Source of the DNA: Burkholderia diffusa
GTDB lineage: Bacteria > Pseudomonadota > Gammaproteobacteria > Burkholderiales > Burkholderiaceae
Direction of reading: 5' to 3'
Length of the DNA: 64,000 bases
Assembly (NCBI RefSeq): GCF_001718315.1
Contig: NZ_CP013362.1
Span: forward strand, 1,054,001 to 1,118,000
A model generated the notes under the pieces. It was not told the origin of the DNA. It was given only the letters and a program-made list of their open reading frames with translations, and did no database searches. Of this stretch, positions 8,968 through 19,781 are shown piece by piece. The position numbers and the translations under genes were made by a program. Within the stretch, counting starts at the first letter, position 1. The number at the start of each line of letters is the position of its first letter.

Positions 8968-9645
8968 ATGTCCGGTCACGATTCCGGTAACGCAAGGCGC
9001 GGGCGAGCGTCGTTTGGCGCATTCGTCCGCAAGCCGGTCGAACGCGACACAGTCGCGAGCGCTGGTGTGGCTGCCGAGCAGGGCAGTCTCGAAGCGGCGC
9101 AGGCCTGGCCCGATGATGCTGTCGAGGTCGGGGCGGTAGTCGACGCCTACGGCCTGAAAGGCTGGGTCAAGGTGGCGACGCATGCCGACGCCGGTCGCGG
9201 CGGCGATGCACTGCTCAAGGCGCGCCGCTGGTGGCTGGAACGGGGTGGGGAGCGGTTGTCCGCCCGCATCCTGCAGTCGAAGACGCACGGCGACACCGTC
9301 GTTGCGCACACCGCGGGTGTCAGCGACCGCGATGCCGCACTTGCTTTGCGCGGTTTTCGCGTGTTCGTGCGCCGGGAAGATTTCCCGGCATTGGCCGCGG
9401 ACGAATTCTATTGGGTCGACCTGATCGGCCTCGAGGTGGTCAACGAGCAATCGGTGGCGCTCGGGACGGTGAGCGGGATGATCGACAACGGCGTGCATTC
9501 GATCATGCGCGTCGAGTATCCGGCAGTCGGCAAGGACGGTCGGCCGACCACCGACGAACGGCTGATTCCGTTCGTCGGCGTCTACGTCAAAACGGTGGAT
9601 CAGGCGGCACGTCGCATCGTCGTCGACTGGGAAGCCGATTACTAA
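8968..9645 (+). CDS. rimM: 16S rRNA processing / 30S maturation factor RimM
   Basis: RimM binds S19 and helps the 30S head mature. The protein is 225 residues, longer than the roughly 180 of E. coli. The extra 45 or so residues are at the N-terminus, before the RimM core that starts [17 protein letters not shown]. The C-terminal PRC-barrel has [11 protein letters not shown] and ends [15 protein letters not shown]. The ATG at 8968 has an AAGGAG site seven bases upstream, supporting the long form. Its TAA overlaps the trmD ATG by one base, indicating translational coupling. Confidence 0.97.
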   Translation: MSGHDSGNARRGRASFGAFVRKPVERDTVASAGVAAEQGSLEAAQAWPDDAVEVGAVVDAYGLKGWVKVATHADAGRGGDALLKARRWWLERGGERLSARILQSKTHGDTVVAHTAGVSDRDAALALRGFRVFVRREDFPALAADEFYWVDLIGLEVVNEQSVALGTVSGMIDNGVHSIMRVEYPAVGKDGRPTTDERLIPFVGVYVKTVDQAARRIVVDWEADY

Positions 9646-10439
9646 TGAACCAGGTTACGGAGAGCGCGGTGCAGTTCGACGTCGTCACGCTCTTTCCCGA
9701 AATGTTCCGCGCGCTGACCGACTGGGGAATCACCAGCCGGGCCGTGAAGCAGGGGCGCTTCGGGTTGCGTACCTGGAATCCGCGTGATTTCACGACGGAC
9801 AACTACCGTACGGTCGACGATCGTCCGTACGGCGGCGGTCCGGGCATGGTGATGCTGGCCAGGCCGCTCGAGGCCGCGATCGGTGCTGCGAAGGCAGCGC
9901 AGGCGGAGCAGGGCGTCGCGAGCACGCGTGTGGTGATGATGTCGCCGCAAGGCGCGCCGTTCACGCACGAACGCGCGGTGCGGATGGCGCAGGAACCCGG
10001 CGTCATCGTGCTGTGCGGTCGCTACGAGGCGATCGATCAGCGTCTGCTCGACCGTTGCGTCGACGAGGAAATCAGCCTCGGCGATTTCGTTCTGTCCGGT
10101 GGCGAACTGCCGGCGATGGCGATGATGGATGCCGTCGTGCGCCTGCTGCCAGGGGTGCTGAACGATGCGCAGTCGGCCGTGCAGGACAGCTTCGCCGACG
10201 GGCTGCTCGATTGTCCGCATTACACGCGCCCCGAGGAGTACGAGGGGATGCGCGTGCCGGACGTGCTGCTCGGCGGCCATCATGCCGAGATCGAGCGGTG
10301 GCGGCGCCAGGAAGCATTGAGAAATACGTTGCGGAAGCGACCGGACCTGATTGTCCGGGCGCGCCGCGAGAAGTTGTTGAGCCGTGCCGACGAGGCGTGG
10401 CTCGCGAACCTCGCACGCGAAGCGAAGAACGCCTCCTGA
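9645..10439 (+). CDS. trmD: tRNA (guanine-N1)-methyltransferase TrmD
   Basis: TrmD methylates G37 next to the anticodon and prevents frameshifting. It is a knotted SPOUT enzyme that works as a dimer. The 264-residue protein has the family motifs [38 protein letters not shown] and [17 protein letters not shown], which form the trefoil-knot SAM site. The ATG shares its A with the stop codon of rimM. The C-terminal helical domain extends to the TGA at 10437-10439. Confidence 0.99.
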   Translation: MNQVTESAVQFDVVTLFPEMFRALTDWGITSRAVKQGRFGLRTWNPRDFTTDNYRTVDDRPYGGGPGMVMLARPLEAAIGAAKAAQAEQGVASTRVVMMSPQGAPFTHERAVRMAQEPGVIVLCGRYEAIDQRLLDRCVDEEISLGDFVLSGGELPAMAMMDAVVRLLPGVLNDAQSAVQDSFADGLLDCPHYTRPEEYEGMRVPDVLLGGHHAEIERWRRQEALRNTLRKRPDLIVRARREKLLSRADEAWLANLAREAKNAS

Positions 10440-10572
10440 GGCGGTGTCGCGGGCGGGAAATGGCGGTGCCGTGCATGCGTGCGCGGTGCCTGATGTGAAT
10501 CCATCCTCTATCGGGGCCAGGCCTGGAAGCAGGCGGGTGCAAACGCCGACAAGATGGCTTTAGGAGTCAGTG

Positions 10573-10965
10573 ATGAATCTGATTGCAAAACTTGAGCAGG
10601 AAGAGATCGAGCGCGCGCTCGCCGGCAAGACGATCCCCGAATTCGCCCCGGGCGACACGGTGATCGTGAACGTGAACGTGGTTGAAGGTAACCGCAAGCG
10701 CGTTCAGGCGTACGAAGGCGTCGTGATCGCGATTCGCAACCGTGGCCTGAACTCGAACTTCATCGTCCGCAAGATCTCGTCGGGCGAAGGCGTCGAGCGT
10801 ACGTTCCAGACCTACTCGCCGCTGCTGGCGAGCATCGTCGTGAAGCGTCGCGGTGATGTGCGTCGTGCGAAGCTGTACTACCTGCGCGAGCGTTCGGGCA
10901 AGTCGGCTCGAATCAAGGAAAAGCTGGTGTCGAAGGATCGCGCCGCAGCAGCTTCCCAAGAGTAA
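10573..10965 (+). CDS. rplS: 50S ribosomal protein L19
   Basis: This large-subunit protein sits at the 30S-50S interface. The 130 residues start [20 protein letters not shown]. Conserved segments are [20 protein letters not shown] and [18 protein letters not shown]. The ATG at 10573 follows TAGGAG; a GTG three bases earlier is the only close alternative. A 133-base gap separates it from trmD. It is the last gene of the operon, and a strong terminator follows. Confidence 0.98.
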   Translation: MNLIAKLEQEEIERALAGKTIPEFAPGDTVIVNVNVVEGNRKRVQAYEGVVIAIRNRGLNSNFIVRKISSGEGVERTFQTYSPLLASIVVKRRGDVRRAKLYYLRERSGKSARIKEKLVSKDRAAAASQE

Positions 10966-10976
10966 GAGCTGTAAGG

Positions 10977-11003
10977 AAAAAGCACCCTCCCGGGTGCTTT
11001 TTT
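10977..11003 (+). terminator. Rho-independent terminator after rplS
   Basis: AAAAAGCACCC (10977-10987) pairs with GGGTGCTTTTTT (10992-11003) around a 4-base loop, ending in a T run. Confidence 0.92.
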
Positions 11004-11052
11004 CATTCTGGCGCGACAATATGCTCGATACGTCACGAACTCGAGACCGCCA

Positions 11053-11739
11053 TTGAATCGCCGCCCCATCATTGATCCCGAAGTATTGCCGGTCGAAGGC
11101 ACCGGCGCCGGCCTGCCGTCCATCGAATCCCGCCTGATGACGCCGCCCGGGCTGCGCGAGCGTTTCGCGCGCACGCTCGAATGGAGCGTCGAGCCCGCGG
11201 AGGTGCGGCTGCAGGAGGGCGTCGACCCGCGCAGCGCCGCTGTCCTCATCCCGCTCGTCGTTCGCGAGAGCGGCCTTACCGTGCTACTGACGCAGCGCGC
11301 CGATCACTTGAACGACCATGCCGGGCAGATCAGCTTCCCCGGTGGACGTCGCGAGCCGTTCGATCGCGATGCGACGGCGACCGCGCTGCGAGAGGCGAAG
11401 GAAGAAATCGGACTGGCCGCCGAGCCGGTGGAGGTTCTCGGCGCGCTGCCCGACTACCTGACGGGGACCGGCTTCTGCGTGACGCCCGTCGTGGGGCTTG
11501 TGCATCCGCCGTTCACCGTGCAGGCCGACACGTTTGAAGTTGCCGAGATTTTCGAGGTGCCGCTCGCGTTCCTGATGAGTCCGGCGAACCATCAGGTGCG
11601 CGTGTTCCGCTGGGAAGGCGGCGAGCGTCGTTTTTTTGCGATGCCTTATCCGAACGGCGAATCGGCCGGGCATTACTTCATCTGGGGCGCAACTGCCGGC
11701 ATGTTGCGCAATTTGTACCGCTTCTTGGCAGCCGGATAG
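11053..11739 (+). CDS. CoA pyrophosphatase-type Nudix hydrolase
   Basis: This 228-residue Nudix enzyme is of the NudL/PCD1 class that cleaves CoA and its derivatives. It carries the CoA-specific motif LLTQRADHLNDHAGQISFPG directly before the Nudix box, whose end is ALREAKEEIGL with the metal-binding glutamates. The start is a TTG at 11053; no ATG with conserved downstream sequence exists. The N-terminal region IIDPEVLPVEGTGAG reads as real protein. It follows the L19 terminator and probably has its own promoter. CoA specificity is inferred from the motif. Confidence 0.9.
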   Translation: MNRRPIIDPEVLPVEGTGAGLPSIESRLMTPPGLRERFARTLEWSVEPAEVRLQEGVDPRSAAVLIPLVVRESGLTVLLTQRADHLNDHAGQISFPGGRREPFDRDATATALREAKEEIGLAAEPVEVLGALPDYLTGTGFCVTPVVGLVHPPFTVQADTFEVAEIFEVPLAFLMSPANHQVRVFRWEGGERRFFAMPYPNGESAGHYFIWGATAGMLRNLYRFLAAG

Positions 11740-11859
11740 CATCCCACCTGAACCTGCGTACGCGGCCGGCTGCCGGCCCGTCGCGTCGGCAGCCATGCGC
11801 CGCTTACGCTGTGCTATCGTTATGCAAAAAATGACATAACTCCGAAGACGGCGCCACGC

Positions 11860-12798
11860 ATGACTTTCTTTTCGGTTCTCCTCGCCCTCATCATCGAACA
11901 GGTCCGCGCGTTGTCGCCGAACAATCCGGTGTTCGCGCTGTTCCAGTTTCACTCGGAAACCGTCGCGCATGGCCTCGACGCCGGCAAGCAAAAGCACGGC
12001 GTGCTCGCATGGCTCGCAGTCGTGCTGCCGTGGGTATTGGTCGTCGCGGTGATCTATTTCCTGCTGTTCAAGGTGAGCTTCGTGCTCGCGTTCATCTGGA
12101 ACGTCGTCGTCGTGTATTTCACGCTCGGCTTCCGTCAGTTCAGCCACTACTTCACCGATATCCATCTCGCGCTCAACAACGACGACGTGCCGCGCGCGCG
12201 TGAAATCCTGCACGAGTGGACGGGCGTCGACACGGTCGACATGCCGGTCGGCGAAATCGTCCGTCATACGCTGATTCATGCAGTCGTTGCGTCGCATCGC
12301 CACGTGTTCGGCGTGTTCTTCTGGTACGTGCTGCCGCTCGGTCCTGCCGGCGCCGTGCTGTACCGCATCTCCGAATATCTCGCGCGCAGCTGGTCGACGC
12401 CGGGCGACGATCGCACGGCTGCGTTCTCGACATTCGCGCAGCGCGCGTTCTTCGTAATCGACTGGATTCCGTCGCGACTGACCGCGCTCGGCTTCGCGAT
12501 CGTCGGCAACTTCGAGGATGCGATCTACGCGTGGCGCAATCACACGCGCCAGTGGCCCGACCCGAACGACGGCGTGCTGCTCGCGGCGGGCAGCGGCGCG
12601 CTCGGGGCGCGCCTTGCAGGGCCGCTCGCGGAACCGTCGAGTCTCGACGCGTTGGCGGTCGGCGACAGCGGCCCGTTGACGGTCGGTGATGATTGCACGC
12701 CGCGCACGCTGCAGTCGGCGGTCGGTCTGGTATGGCGCGCCGTGATTCTGTGGATGATCCTGCTGTTGATGCTGACGCTGGCCGTCTGGGTATCGTGA
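11860..12798 (+). CDS. CobD/CbiB-family membrane protein
   Basis: This 312-residue protein has several transmembrane segments, for example VVLPWVLVVAVIYFLLFKV, AFIWNVVVVYFTLGFRQF, and a C-terminal one before WVS. The pattern ALNNDDVPRAREIL and the central region HRHVFGVFFWYVLPLGPAGA place it with the CobD/CbiB/AmpE-like membrane proteins. True CbiB enzymes attach aminopropanol to the corrin ring, but no cobalamin genes are nearby. A role in cobalamin synthesis is therefore not supported by context. The ATG at 11860 precedes a hydrophobic N-terminus. Confidence 0.8.
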   Translation: MTFFSVLLALIIEQVRALSPNNPVFALFQFHSETVAHGLDAGKQKHGVLAWLAVVLPWVLVVAVIYFLLFKVSFVLAFIWNVVVVYFTLGFRQFSHYFTDIHLALNNDDVPRAREILHEWTGVDTVDMPVGEIVRHTLIHAVVASHRHVFGVFFWYVLPLGPAGAVLYRISEYLARSWSTPGDDRTAAFSTFAQRAFFVIDWIPSRLTALGFAIVGNFEDAIYAWRNHTRQWPDPNDGVLLAAGSGALGARLAGPLAEPSSLDALAVGDSGPLTVGDDCTPRTLQSAVGLVWRAVILWMILLLMLTLAVWVS

Positions 12799-12823
12799 TG
12801 AGGCAGCGTAGTGCGCGATGAAA

Positions 12824-12854
12824 CGAAAAGGCCGGCTGCATGCCGGCCTTTTCG
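12824..12854. terminator. Bidirectional terminator between convergent genes
   Basis: CGAAAAGGCCGGC pairs with GCCGGCCTTTTCG around TGCAT. It can stop the CobD/CbiB-family gene on the plus strand and the DUF2007-rsgA operon on the minus strand. Confidence 0.88.
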
Positions 12855-12877
12855 CTGCGCATCTGGTCGGTCTCCGC

Positions 12878-13195
12878 TCAGTCGTCGAGCGGATCGCGTA
12901 CGGCGCCGCATTGCCAGCAGGCGGTGAACTGGGCCTCGAGCGCCTCGCCGCACTGGCGGCAGCGCCACGGAGCTGCGCCCGCCGACGGGCCGTGCGACGC
13001 CGCATCGAGGAGCCGCCGAGCAAGTGCATCGTCGCGCTCGTCGTCAAGCCAAAGCTCGGGCGCGCAAGCGTCGGCGGGCAGGCCGCCGAGCGCGCCGGTC
13101 GCGTAGCAGTTGTGCAGTTCGCAACCGATGCCGGCCACTTGCAGCACATTCGCCCAATGCTGCGCAGTGGCGAGATCGGGGGCCTTGAAGCGCAT
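12878..13195 (-). CDS. DUF2007-type protein with C-terminal zinc ribbon
   Basis: This 105-residue protein has an N-terminal DUF2007-like ferredoxin fold (APDLATAQHWANVLQVAGI, then ELWLDDERDDALARRLL). DUF2007 proteins are annotated as putative signal transducers without a known role. The C-terminus holds two CxxC pairs, CRQCGEALEAQFTACWQCG, forming a probable zinc ribbon. The ATG at 13195 starts the conserved domain; upstream codons in the frame are arginine-rich. It is 58 bases downstream of rsgA on the same strand, so co-expression is likely. Confidence 0.85.
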   Translation of the reverse strand: MRFKAPDLATAQHWANVLQVAGIGCELHNCYATGALGGLPADACAPELWLDDERDDALARRLLDAASHGPSAGAAPWRCRQCGEALEAQFTACWQCGAVRDPLDD

Positions 13196-13253
13196 CGCGG
13201 CTCCTCTCGGTGTAGGCCGGGCCATTCCCGGCCGTCTCGTGTCTGCCGTGCGG

Positions 13254-14195
13254 TCAGCGGACGATCTGGCTCGCCTCGTGCACGAGCTGTGCGTAAAGCG
13301 CATGTCGCGACGGTGAAATGCGGCCGTCGGCGACGGCTTCGAGAATCGCGCAGCCCGGCTCGTGCAGATGATGGCAATTATAGAAACGGCAGTCCGCGAG
13401 CAGTGGGCGGAATTCCGGGAACGCGCGCTCGAGGCGGCCTTCCGTCAGGTGGTAGAGGCCGAATTCCTGGAAACCCGGCGAATCGATCAGCGCGCCGCCG
13501 CCTTCGAGCGGGTAGAGGCGCGTGAACGTCGTCGTGTGGCGGCCGCTGTTGAGCGCTGCCGAGATTTCGCGGGTCGCGGCTTCGGCATCAGGCACGAGCA
13601 GGTTCACGAGCGTCGACTTGCCCATCCCGGACTGGCCGAGCAGGATCGTCGAATGCCCGGCGAGGTGCGGCATCAGTTGCGCACGCGCATCGTCGGGTGC
13701 ACCCTTCACCGACAGCTCGAGCACGTCGTAGCCAAGCGCACGGTAGGGCGCGAGGCGCTCGCGGGCGACCGGCAGTGCGGCCTCGACGTCGATCTTGTTC
13801 AGCACGACGAGCGGCTTCAGTTCGTTGGCTTCGGCCGCGATCAGCGCGCGGCCGAGTAGATCCTCGCTGAAATAGGGTTCGGTCGCGAGCACGATCAGCA
13901 ACTGGTCGAGGTTCGCCGCGAACAGCTTCGACTTGAACTGGTCGGAACGGTACAGCAGGTTGCGCCGCTCGCCGATCTCGACGATCACGCCCTGGTCGGC
14001 CGACGCCTGTTCGTACACGACGCGGTCGCCGACCGCGATCTCGCTTTTCTTGCCGCGCGGGAAGCATTGCAGCATCGGGCCGCCGTCGTCGGGCGCGACG
14101 ATGTAGTGGCGGCCGTGCGCCGCGATCACACGGCCTTCGACACGCGGCGCGTTCGATGCGCGCGGAGCCGGCTTGCGGGAGGTCGGCCGGCTCAT
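13254..14195 (-). CDS. rsgA: Small ribosomal subunit biogenesis GTPase RsgA
   Basis: RsgA (YjeQ) checks late 30S maturation. The 313-residue protein has an OB-fold N-terminus ([16 protein letters not shown]) and a circularly permuted GTPase: the G4 motif NKID comes before G1 (GQSGMGKST) and G3 (DSPG). A zinc-binding region [14 protein letters not shown] ends the protein. The permuted motif order is diagnostic. Its start codon overlaps the stop of the M48 protease gene by four bases, so the two are translationally coupled. Confidence 0.98.
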   Translation of the reverse strand: MSRPTSRKPAPRASNAPRVEGRVIAAHGRHYIVAPDDGGPMLQCFPRGKKSEIAVGDRVVYEQASADQGVIVEIGERRNLLYRSDQFKSKLFAANLDQLLIVLATEPYFSEDLLGRALIAAEANELKPLVVLNKIDVEAALPVARERLAPYRALGYDVLELSVKGAPDDARAQLMPHLAGHSTILLGQSGMGKSTLVNLLVPDAEAATREISAALNSGRHTTTFTRLYPLEGGGALIDSPGFQEFGLYHLTEGRLERAFPEFRPLLADCRFYNCHHLHEPGCAILEAVADGRISPSRHALYAQLVHEASQIVR

Positions 14196-15451
14196 GCGTG
14201 TTGCATCAGGCGGTCGATCCGCTGCGACGCGGGCGGATGCGAATAGTAGAAGGCCGTGTAGACGGGGTCCGGCGTGAGGGTCGACGCGTTGTCCTCGTAA
14301 AGCTTCACGAGCGCGCTGACGAGATCCTGCGCATCGGTTTGGCTGGCCGCGAACGCGTCGGCCTCGAATTCATGCTTGCGCGACGTGAGGCTGCTGAACG
14401 GCGTCGCGAAGAACAGGAAAACGGGGATCACGAGGAAGAACAGCACGAGCGCGGCGCCCGCGTTGCTCGTGTCGAGCGACGGCGTGACGCCGAGCCCCGT
14501 ATAGAACCACGTGCGCTGCGCGAGCCAGCCGAGCAGCGCGAGCAGCACGAGGCTCAGCACGAACGATACGAGCATCCGCTTCATGACGTGGCGGCGCTTG
14601 AAGTGCCCGAGTTCGTGTGCGAGCACGGCCTCGATTTCCTGACCGGACAGCCGCGCGAGCAGCGTGTCGAAGAATACGATCCGCTTCGACGCACCGAAGC
14701 CCGTGAAGTACGCGTTGCCGTGCGCGGAACGGCGGCTGCCGTCCATCACGAACAGGCCTTTCGCCGCAAAGCCGCACCGTTTCATCAGCGACTCGATGCG
14801 CGTGCGCAGCGCTTCGTCCTTCAGCGGCTCGAACTTGTTGAAGATCGGCGCAATGAAAGTCGGGTAGATCAGCAGCACGAGCATCTGGAATGCGACCCAG
14901 ACGATCCAGGTCCACAGCCACCACAGGCTGCCGGCCTGATTCATCAGCCACAGCACGACGAACAGCAACGGCAGGCCGAGCACGGCGCCGAGCAGCGTGT
15001 TCTTCAGCATGTCGGTGAAGAACAGGCGCTTGGTCATGCGGTTGAAGCCGAACCGCTGTTCGATCCCGAACTGGCGGTAATACTCGAACGGCACGTCGAT
15101 CACGCTCGTGATCGCGAGCACGGCGGCGACCAGCGCGACCTGCTGCCCGTAACCGCGGCCGAACCAGCCCGTCAGCAGCGTGTCGAGGGCGCCGACGCCG
15201 CCGAGCAGCGTGAGGCCGACCAGCACGGCCGCGCTGACGACGATTTCAAACATCGCCAACCGGGTGCGTTCGACCGTGTAGTCGGCCGCGCGCTGGTGGG
15301 CGGACAGCGGAATGGTGGCGCTGAACTGCGCGGGCACGCCGTTGCGGTGGGCTGCGACGAAGCGGATCTGCCGCGACGCGAGCCACAGCTTGGTGACGAC
15401 CATCGCGAGCACGGCGATCGCGAACAGCAGGGTGAACGAAAAGGGTGACAT
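14192..15451 (-). CDS. M48-family (Ste24-like) membrane metallopeptidase
   Basis: This 419-residue inner-membrane zinc protease resembles CAAX prenyl protease 1/Ste24. The zinc motif is [11 protein letters not shown], and the third ligand region is [13 protein letters not shown]. Multiple membrane segments flank the catalytic domain, including [15 protein letters not shown]. In bacteria such enzymes act in membrane-protein quality control; no substrate is indicated here. The ATG at 15451 follows a purine-rich site and opens the first hydrophobic segment. A TTG 12 bases upstream is less likely. The gene is divergent from orn. Confidence 0.93.
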   Translation of the reverse strand: MSPFSFTLLFAIAVLAMVVTKLWLASRQIRFVAAHRNGVPAQFSATIPLSAHQRAADYTVERTRLAMFEIVVSAAVLVGLTLLGGVGALDTLLTGWFGRGYGQQVALVAAVLAITSVIDVPFEYYRQFGIEQRFGFNRMTKRLFFTDMLKNTLLGAVLGLPLLFVVLWLMNQAGSLWWLWTWIVWVAFQMLVLLIYPTFIAPIFNKFEPLKDEALRTRIESLMKRCGFAAKGLFVMDGSRRSAHGNAYFTGFGASKRIVFFDTLLARLSGQEIEAVLAHELGHFKRRHVMKRMLVSFVLSLVLLALLGWLAQRTWFYTGLGVTPSLDTSNAGAALVLFFLVIPVFLFFATPFSSLTSRKHEFEADAFAASQTDAQDLVSALVKLYEDNASTLTPDPVYTAFYYSHPPASQRIDRLMQHA

Positions 15452-15565
15452 CGAAGGCGCCAAAGGGTTCTATGCGAGAATTATATGTTCTTGCGGACCG
15501 GGCCCGCTCACGCGATGCCGGCCGCCCGGGCGGCGCCACGCGCCGTCCGCCATTTTCCAGGATGA

Positions 15566-16189
<624 letters not shown>

Positions 16190-16205
16190 GCGGGCCGGCA
16201 CGCGC

Positions 16206-16823
16206 TCAGCGCGGCGTGCGTTGTGCGCTCTTCGGCCGGAACGCCGCGACCACCGCGGCGTCGGTCTCGATGTACGGGCCGCCGATCAGGTCGATGCAGT
16301 AGGGTACCGCTGCGAAGATGCCCGGCACGGTCGACTTGCCGTCGGCGTCGCGCAGCCCTTCGAGCGTTTCCCGGATCGACTTCGGCTGGCCGGGCAGGTT
16401 GATGATCAGCGCCGCATGATCGACCGTCTCGCGGATCACCGCGACCTGCCGCGACAGGATCGCGGTCGGCACGAAATTCAGGCTGATCTGCCGCATCTGT
16501 TCGCCGAATCCCGGCATTTCCTTCGTCGCAACGGCCAGCGTGGCTTCCGGCGTCACGTCGCGTCGTGCGGGGCCGGTGCCGCCGGTTGTCAGCACCAGAT
16601 CGCAGCCCGCGACGTCGACGAGTTCTGCCAGCGTGGCGGAGATCGTCGGCGCGTCGTCCTGGATCAGCCGGGTTTCGGCGCGCCACGGCGAGCGCAATGC
16701 GCCGGCGAGCCATTCCTGCAGCGCCGGGATGCCCTTGTCCTCGTAGACGCCCGTGCTGGCGCGGTCGCTGATCGACACGAGGCCGACCACGAGTTCGTCC
16801 GGGTGGTTACGCTTCGTCGTCAT
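16206..16823 (-). CDS. mog: Molybdopterin adenylyltransferase
   Basis: This enzyme adenylates molybdopterin before molybdenum insertion by MoeA. The 205-residue protein has the MogA/MoaB fold with [20 protein letters not shown] at the start, the MPT-binding loop [18 protein letters not shown], and [17 protein letters not shown]. It overlaps the upstream darP gene by 17 bases on the same strand. The other Mo-cofactor genes (moaA, mobA, moeA) lie about 28 kb away in this window. Confidence 0.95.
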   Translation of the reverse strand: MTTKRNHPDELVVGLVSISDRASTGVYEDKGIPALQEWLAGALRSPWRAETRLIQDDAPTISATLAELVDVAGCDLVLTTGGTGPARRDVTPEATLAVATKEMPGFGEQMRQISLNFVPTAILSRQVAVIRETVDHAALIINLPGQPKSIRETLEGLRDADGKSTVPGIFAAVPYCIDLIGGPYIETDAAVVAAFRPKSAQRTPR

Positions 16824-17412
16824 GGTCGTCTCCGGCTTCGTCCGGCGCTTCGTCTGCGTCGTTCTCGTCCGTGCCGCTCGCGGTCTTGATCCACTGGAAC
16901 AGCTCGCGGAAATAGCGCGGCGGCTTGCCTTGCTGCGCTTCCTTGCGCGCGTTGCGGATCAGCGTGCGGCCTTCCTGGATATCGGCTTCGGGATGCTGGC
17001 GGAGGAATTCGGTCAGTGCGTCGTCGCTGGCGAGCAACTGTTCGCGCGTGCGTTCGATCCAGTGCAGGCGGGCGGTCGCGGCCTTGTTCACGCCTCGCTG
17101 GGCGTCCAGCGCGGTGCGCAACGCCGCCGTTTCCTCGTCGGTCAGCGAGCGCATCACGCGGCCGACGTACTGGAGCTGGCGGCGCTTGCCCTCGTGATCG
17201 GTGATCCGGCGCGCCTCGCGCACGGCATCCGCCAGGTCCTCGGGCATCGGCATGCGCTTGAGCGCGTCCTTCGGCAGGTCGACCAGAGCCTGGCCGAGCT
17301 CCTGCAGCGCGTGCATCTCGCGTTTCAACTGGGATTTGCTGGGGCGATCGTAGCCATTGCCGGTGTCGTCGTCGGCATGCTCGATCGGCTGGATTCGGGT
17401 TTTGCGTGTCAT
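16807..17412 (-). CDS. darP: Ribosome-associated protein DarP (YjgA)
   Basis: DarP/YjgA is a late 50S assembly factor. The 201-residue protein has the family core [36 protein letters not shown] and [20 protein letters not shown], then [20 protein letters not shown]. It has an acidic tail ending [11 protein letters not shown]. Starts at 17412 (MTRKTR) and 17421 are both possible; neither has a clear ribosome site. Its 3' end overlaps mog by 17 bases. It is divergent from pmbA. Confidence 0.93.
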   Translation of the reverse strand: MTRKTRIQPIEHADDDTGNGYDRPSKSQLKREMHALQELGQALVDLPKDALKRMPMPEDLADAVREARRITDHEGKRRQLQYVGRVMRSLTDEETAALRTALDAQRGVNKAATARLHWIERTREQLLASDDALTEFLRQHPEADIQEGRTLIRNARKEAQQGKPPRYFRELFQWIKTASGTDENDADEAPDEAGDDHDDEA

Positions 17413-17540
17413 GGGCGGCATTGTATCGCGGCGCGGACACCCCAAGCTTGTCGGTATGTGGCCCCGGACCTTGCTATGATCGCGGGATACGCAACATTTT
17501 GAACATGCGGGCGGCTCGCCCGCCACCGGATATCACGACG

Positions 17541-18911
17541 ATGGCAGCCAATCTCGACGTACAAGCGCGCTATTTCCCGCACACGCAGGACCAGCTCAAA
17601 GAAATTGCCTCGGACATCCTTCGTCATGCGAAGGCCCTCGGCGCGACGGACGCCGCGACCGAAATCTCCGAAGGCGACGGCCTGTCGGTGTCGGTGCGCC
17701 GCGGCGAGGTCGAGACGATCGAACACAACCGCGACAAGATGGTCGGCGTGACGGTGTTCATCGGCAAGAAGCGCGGCAACGCGAGCACGTCGGACTTCTC
17801 GCCGGCCGCGATCAAGGATACCGTCGCCGCCGCGTACAACATCGCGCGGTTCACGGCCGAGGACGACGCGGCCGGCCTTGCCGAGGCCGAGCTGCTCGAA
17901 ACCGACCCGCGCGACCTCGATCTCTACCACCCGTGGGCGCTGACGGCCGACGACGCCGTCGAGCTCGCCCGCCGCGCGGAAGACGCCGCGTTCGCGGTCA
18001 GCCCGCAGATCCGCAACTCGGAAGGCGCGAGCGTGTCGGCGCAGCATTCGCAGTTCGTGCTCGCGACGTCGCGCGGATTCCTCGCCGGCTACCCGTACTC
18101 GCGCCACTACATCGCGTGCGCGCCGATCGCGGGAACCGGCCGCCACATGCAGCGCGACGACTGGTATTCGTCGAAGCGCAGCGCGGTCGATCTCGCGGCG
18201 CCGGAAGCCGTCGGGCGCTATGCGGCCGAGCGTGCGCTGGCGCGGATGGGCGCGCGTCGTCTCGATACCCGCAAGGTGCCCGTGCTGTTCGAGGCGCCGC
18301 TCGCGGCCGGCCTGCTCGGCGCATTCGTGCAGGCGGTCAGCGGCGGCGCGCTGTACCGCAAGACGTCGTTTCTCGTCGACAGCCTTGGCAAACCGGTGTT
18401 CGCACCGCACGTGCAGGTCGTCGAGGATCCGCACGTGCCGCGCGCGATGGGCAGCGCGCCGTTCGACGAGGAAGGCGTGCGCACGCGTGCGCGCAGCGTC
18501 GTCAACGACGGTGTCGTCGAAGGCTACTTCCTGTCGACCTATTCTGCGCGCAAGCTCGGTACGCAGACGACCGGCAATGCGGGCGGCTCGCACAACCTCG
18601 CGCTGCGCAGTTCGAAAACGCAGCCGGGCGACGATTTCGATGCGATGCTGAAGAAGCTCGGCACGGGCCTGCTGTTGACCGAGCTGATGGGGCAGGGCGT
18701 GAACTACGTGACCGGCGACTATTCGCGCGGCGCGGCCGGCTTCTGGGTCGAGAACGGCGTGATCCAGTATCCGGTCGAGGAAATCACGGTCGCGAGCACG
18801 TTGCAGGAGATGTTCCGGCATATCGTTGCGATCGGCGCGGATTCGATCGTGCGCGGTACGAAGGAAACGGGCTCGGTGCTGATCGAGCAGATGACGATCG
18901 CCGGGCAGTAA
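17541..18911 (+). CDS. pmbA: Metalloprotease PmbA (TldE)
   Basis: PmbA partners with TldD in the TldD/E protease, which processes peptides such as modified microcins and the CcdA antitoxin in E. coli. The 456-residue protein includes the N-terminal segment ATEISEGDGLSVSVRRGEVE and the C-terminal NAGGSHNLALRSS, then GDYSRGAAGFWVENGVIQYP and VEEITVASTLQEM, as in known PmbA proteins. Sequence in front of the ATG at 17541 is not conserved. A tldD partner is not in the window. It ends at a strong terminator. Confidence 0.96.
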   Translation: MAANLDVQARYFPHTQDQLKEIASDILRHAKALGATDAATEISEGDGLSVSVRRGEVETIEHNRDKMVGVTVFIGKKRGNASTSDFSPAAIKDTVAAAYNIARFTAEDDAAGLAEAELLETDPRDLDLYHPWALTADDAVELARRAEDAAFAVSPQIRNSEGASVSAQHSQFVLATSRGFLAGYPYSRHYIACAPIAGTGRHMQRDDWYSSKRSAVDLAAPEAVGRYAAERALARMGARRLDTRKVPVLFEAPLAAGLLGAFVQAVSGGALYRKTSFLVDSLGKPVFAPHVQVVEDPHVPRAMGSAPFDEEGVRTRARSVVNDGVVEGYFLSTYSARKLGTQTTGNAGGSHNLALRSSKTQPGDDFDAMLKKLGTGLLLTELMGQGVNYVTGDYSRGAAGFWVENGVIQYPVEEITVASTLQEMFRHIVAIGADSIVRGTKETGSVLIEQMTIAGQ

Positions 18912-18940
18912 GCGGCGCGGCATTGGCCGCCAGGAAACGT

Positions 18941-18979
18941 AAAAGCCCGACCGGCGCGCTTACGCCGGTCGGGCTTTTT
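18941..18979. terminator. Bidirectional terminator between pmbA and folA
   Basis: A perfect 16-bp stem, AAAAGCCCGACCGGCG with CGCCGGTCGGGCTTTT, surrounds a 6-base loop. It is flanked by A and T runs and serves both convergent genes. Confidence 0.93.
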
Positions 18980-18994
18980 GTCGTGTGCCGGGTG

Positions 18995-19495
18995 TCAGCG
19001 GCGTTTGCGCGCGTAGACGACGAACGCATAGCCGAATGTGTTCGGCGCGGCGGCCTGGTGCGGCTCGCGCGACACTTCTTGCCAGTGCGCGGGATCGGGC
19101 GCAGGGAACGACGCATCGCCGTCGAAGTCCGCATCGATTTCGGTGACGACCAGCTTGTCGGCGAGTTCCAGGCCTTCCGCATAGAGCTGTGCACCGCCGA
19201 TCAGGAATGCTTCGGGCACGCCATCGCGCGCGGCGAGCGCGAGCGCATCGGCGAGCGACGTGACAGTGTCGCAGCCGTCGAAGCGGCGCGCTGCGTCGCG
19301 CGTGACGACGATATTGCGGCGGCCCGGCAGCGGCCGGCCGATCGACTCGTGGGTCTTGCGGCCCATCACGATCGGCGCGCCCATCGTCGTGCGTTTGAAG
19401 AACGCGAGGTCCTCGGGGAGTTTCCAGGGCAACTGGTTGTCGCGGCCGATGATGCCGTTGCGGGCGCGCGCGACGATCAGGGTCAATGTCGTCAT
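18995..19495 (-). CDS. folA: Dihydrofolate reductase
   Basis: This enzyme reduces dihydrofolate with NADPH, regenerating the folate consumed by thymidylate synthase. The 166-residue protein has the catalytic loop [20 protein letters not shown] with the active-site Asp, then [20 protein letters not shown] and the nucleotide-binding segment [14 protein letters not shown]. The ATG at 19495 starts the conserved region. In many proteobacteria folA directly follows thyA. Here it is about 2.5 kb away, on the opposite strand. Confidence 0.98.
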   Translation of the reverse strand: MTTLTLIVARARNGIIGRDNQLPWKLPEDLAFFKRTTMGAPIVMGRKTHESIGRPLPGRRNIVVTRDAARRFDGCDTVTSLADALALAARDGVPEAFLIGGAQLYAEGLELADKLVVTEIDADFDGDASFPAPDPAHWQEVSREPHQAAAPNTFGYAFVVYARKRR

Positions 19496-19781
19496 GAAGG
19501 TCGGGAAAGAGGGGAACCGGAATGGCGCCGATTCTACCGGAATGGCGGCGCGCGCCCGCATCGATGCGGGCGCACTGGTGGTTTCCGGTCGGCCGCACCG
19601 CGTCGGCGATGACGACGAGATGCGGCCTTGCGCCGCGATGTCCTGAATAAAAAGAGTGCCCGCCGGGGGACGGACACAAAAACGGTTCGCGTCGCGATAT
19701 CGACGCTGCATGAAACGGCCTCACTCATCCCGCTCAGTTGGTATTCCTCAACGATTGAGCGGCATGTGGGTCGTGTGCGGA
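19496..19781. other. Spacer between the small exported-protein gene and folA, with an imperfect inverted repeat
   Basis: No gene is seen. At 19730-19762 CCGCTCAGTTG can pair with CAAC and TGAGCGG across a 3-base bulge, forming a hairpin. It lies about 20 bases beyond the stop codon of the minus-strand small gene, so it may protect or terminate that transcript, though there is no T run. Confidence 0.45.
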
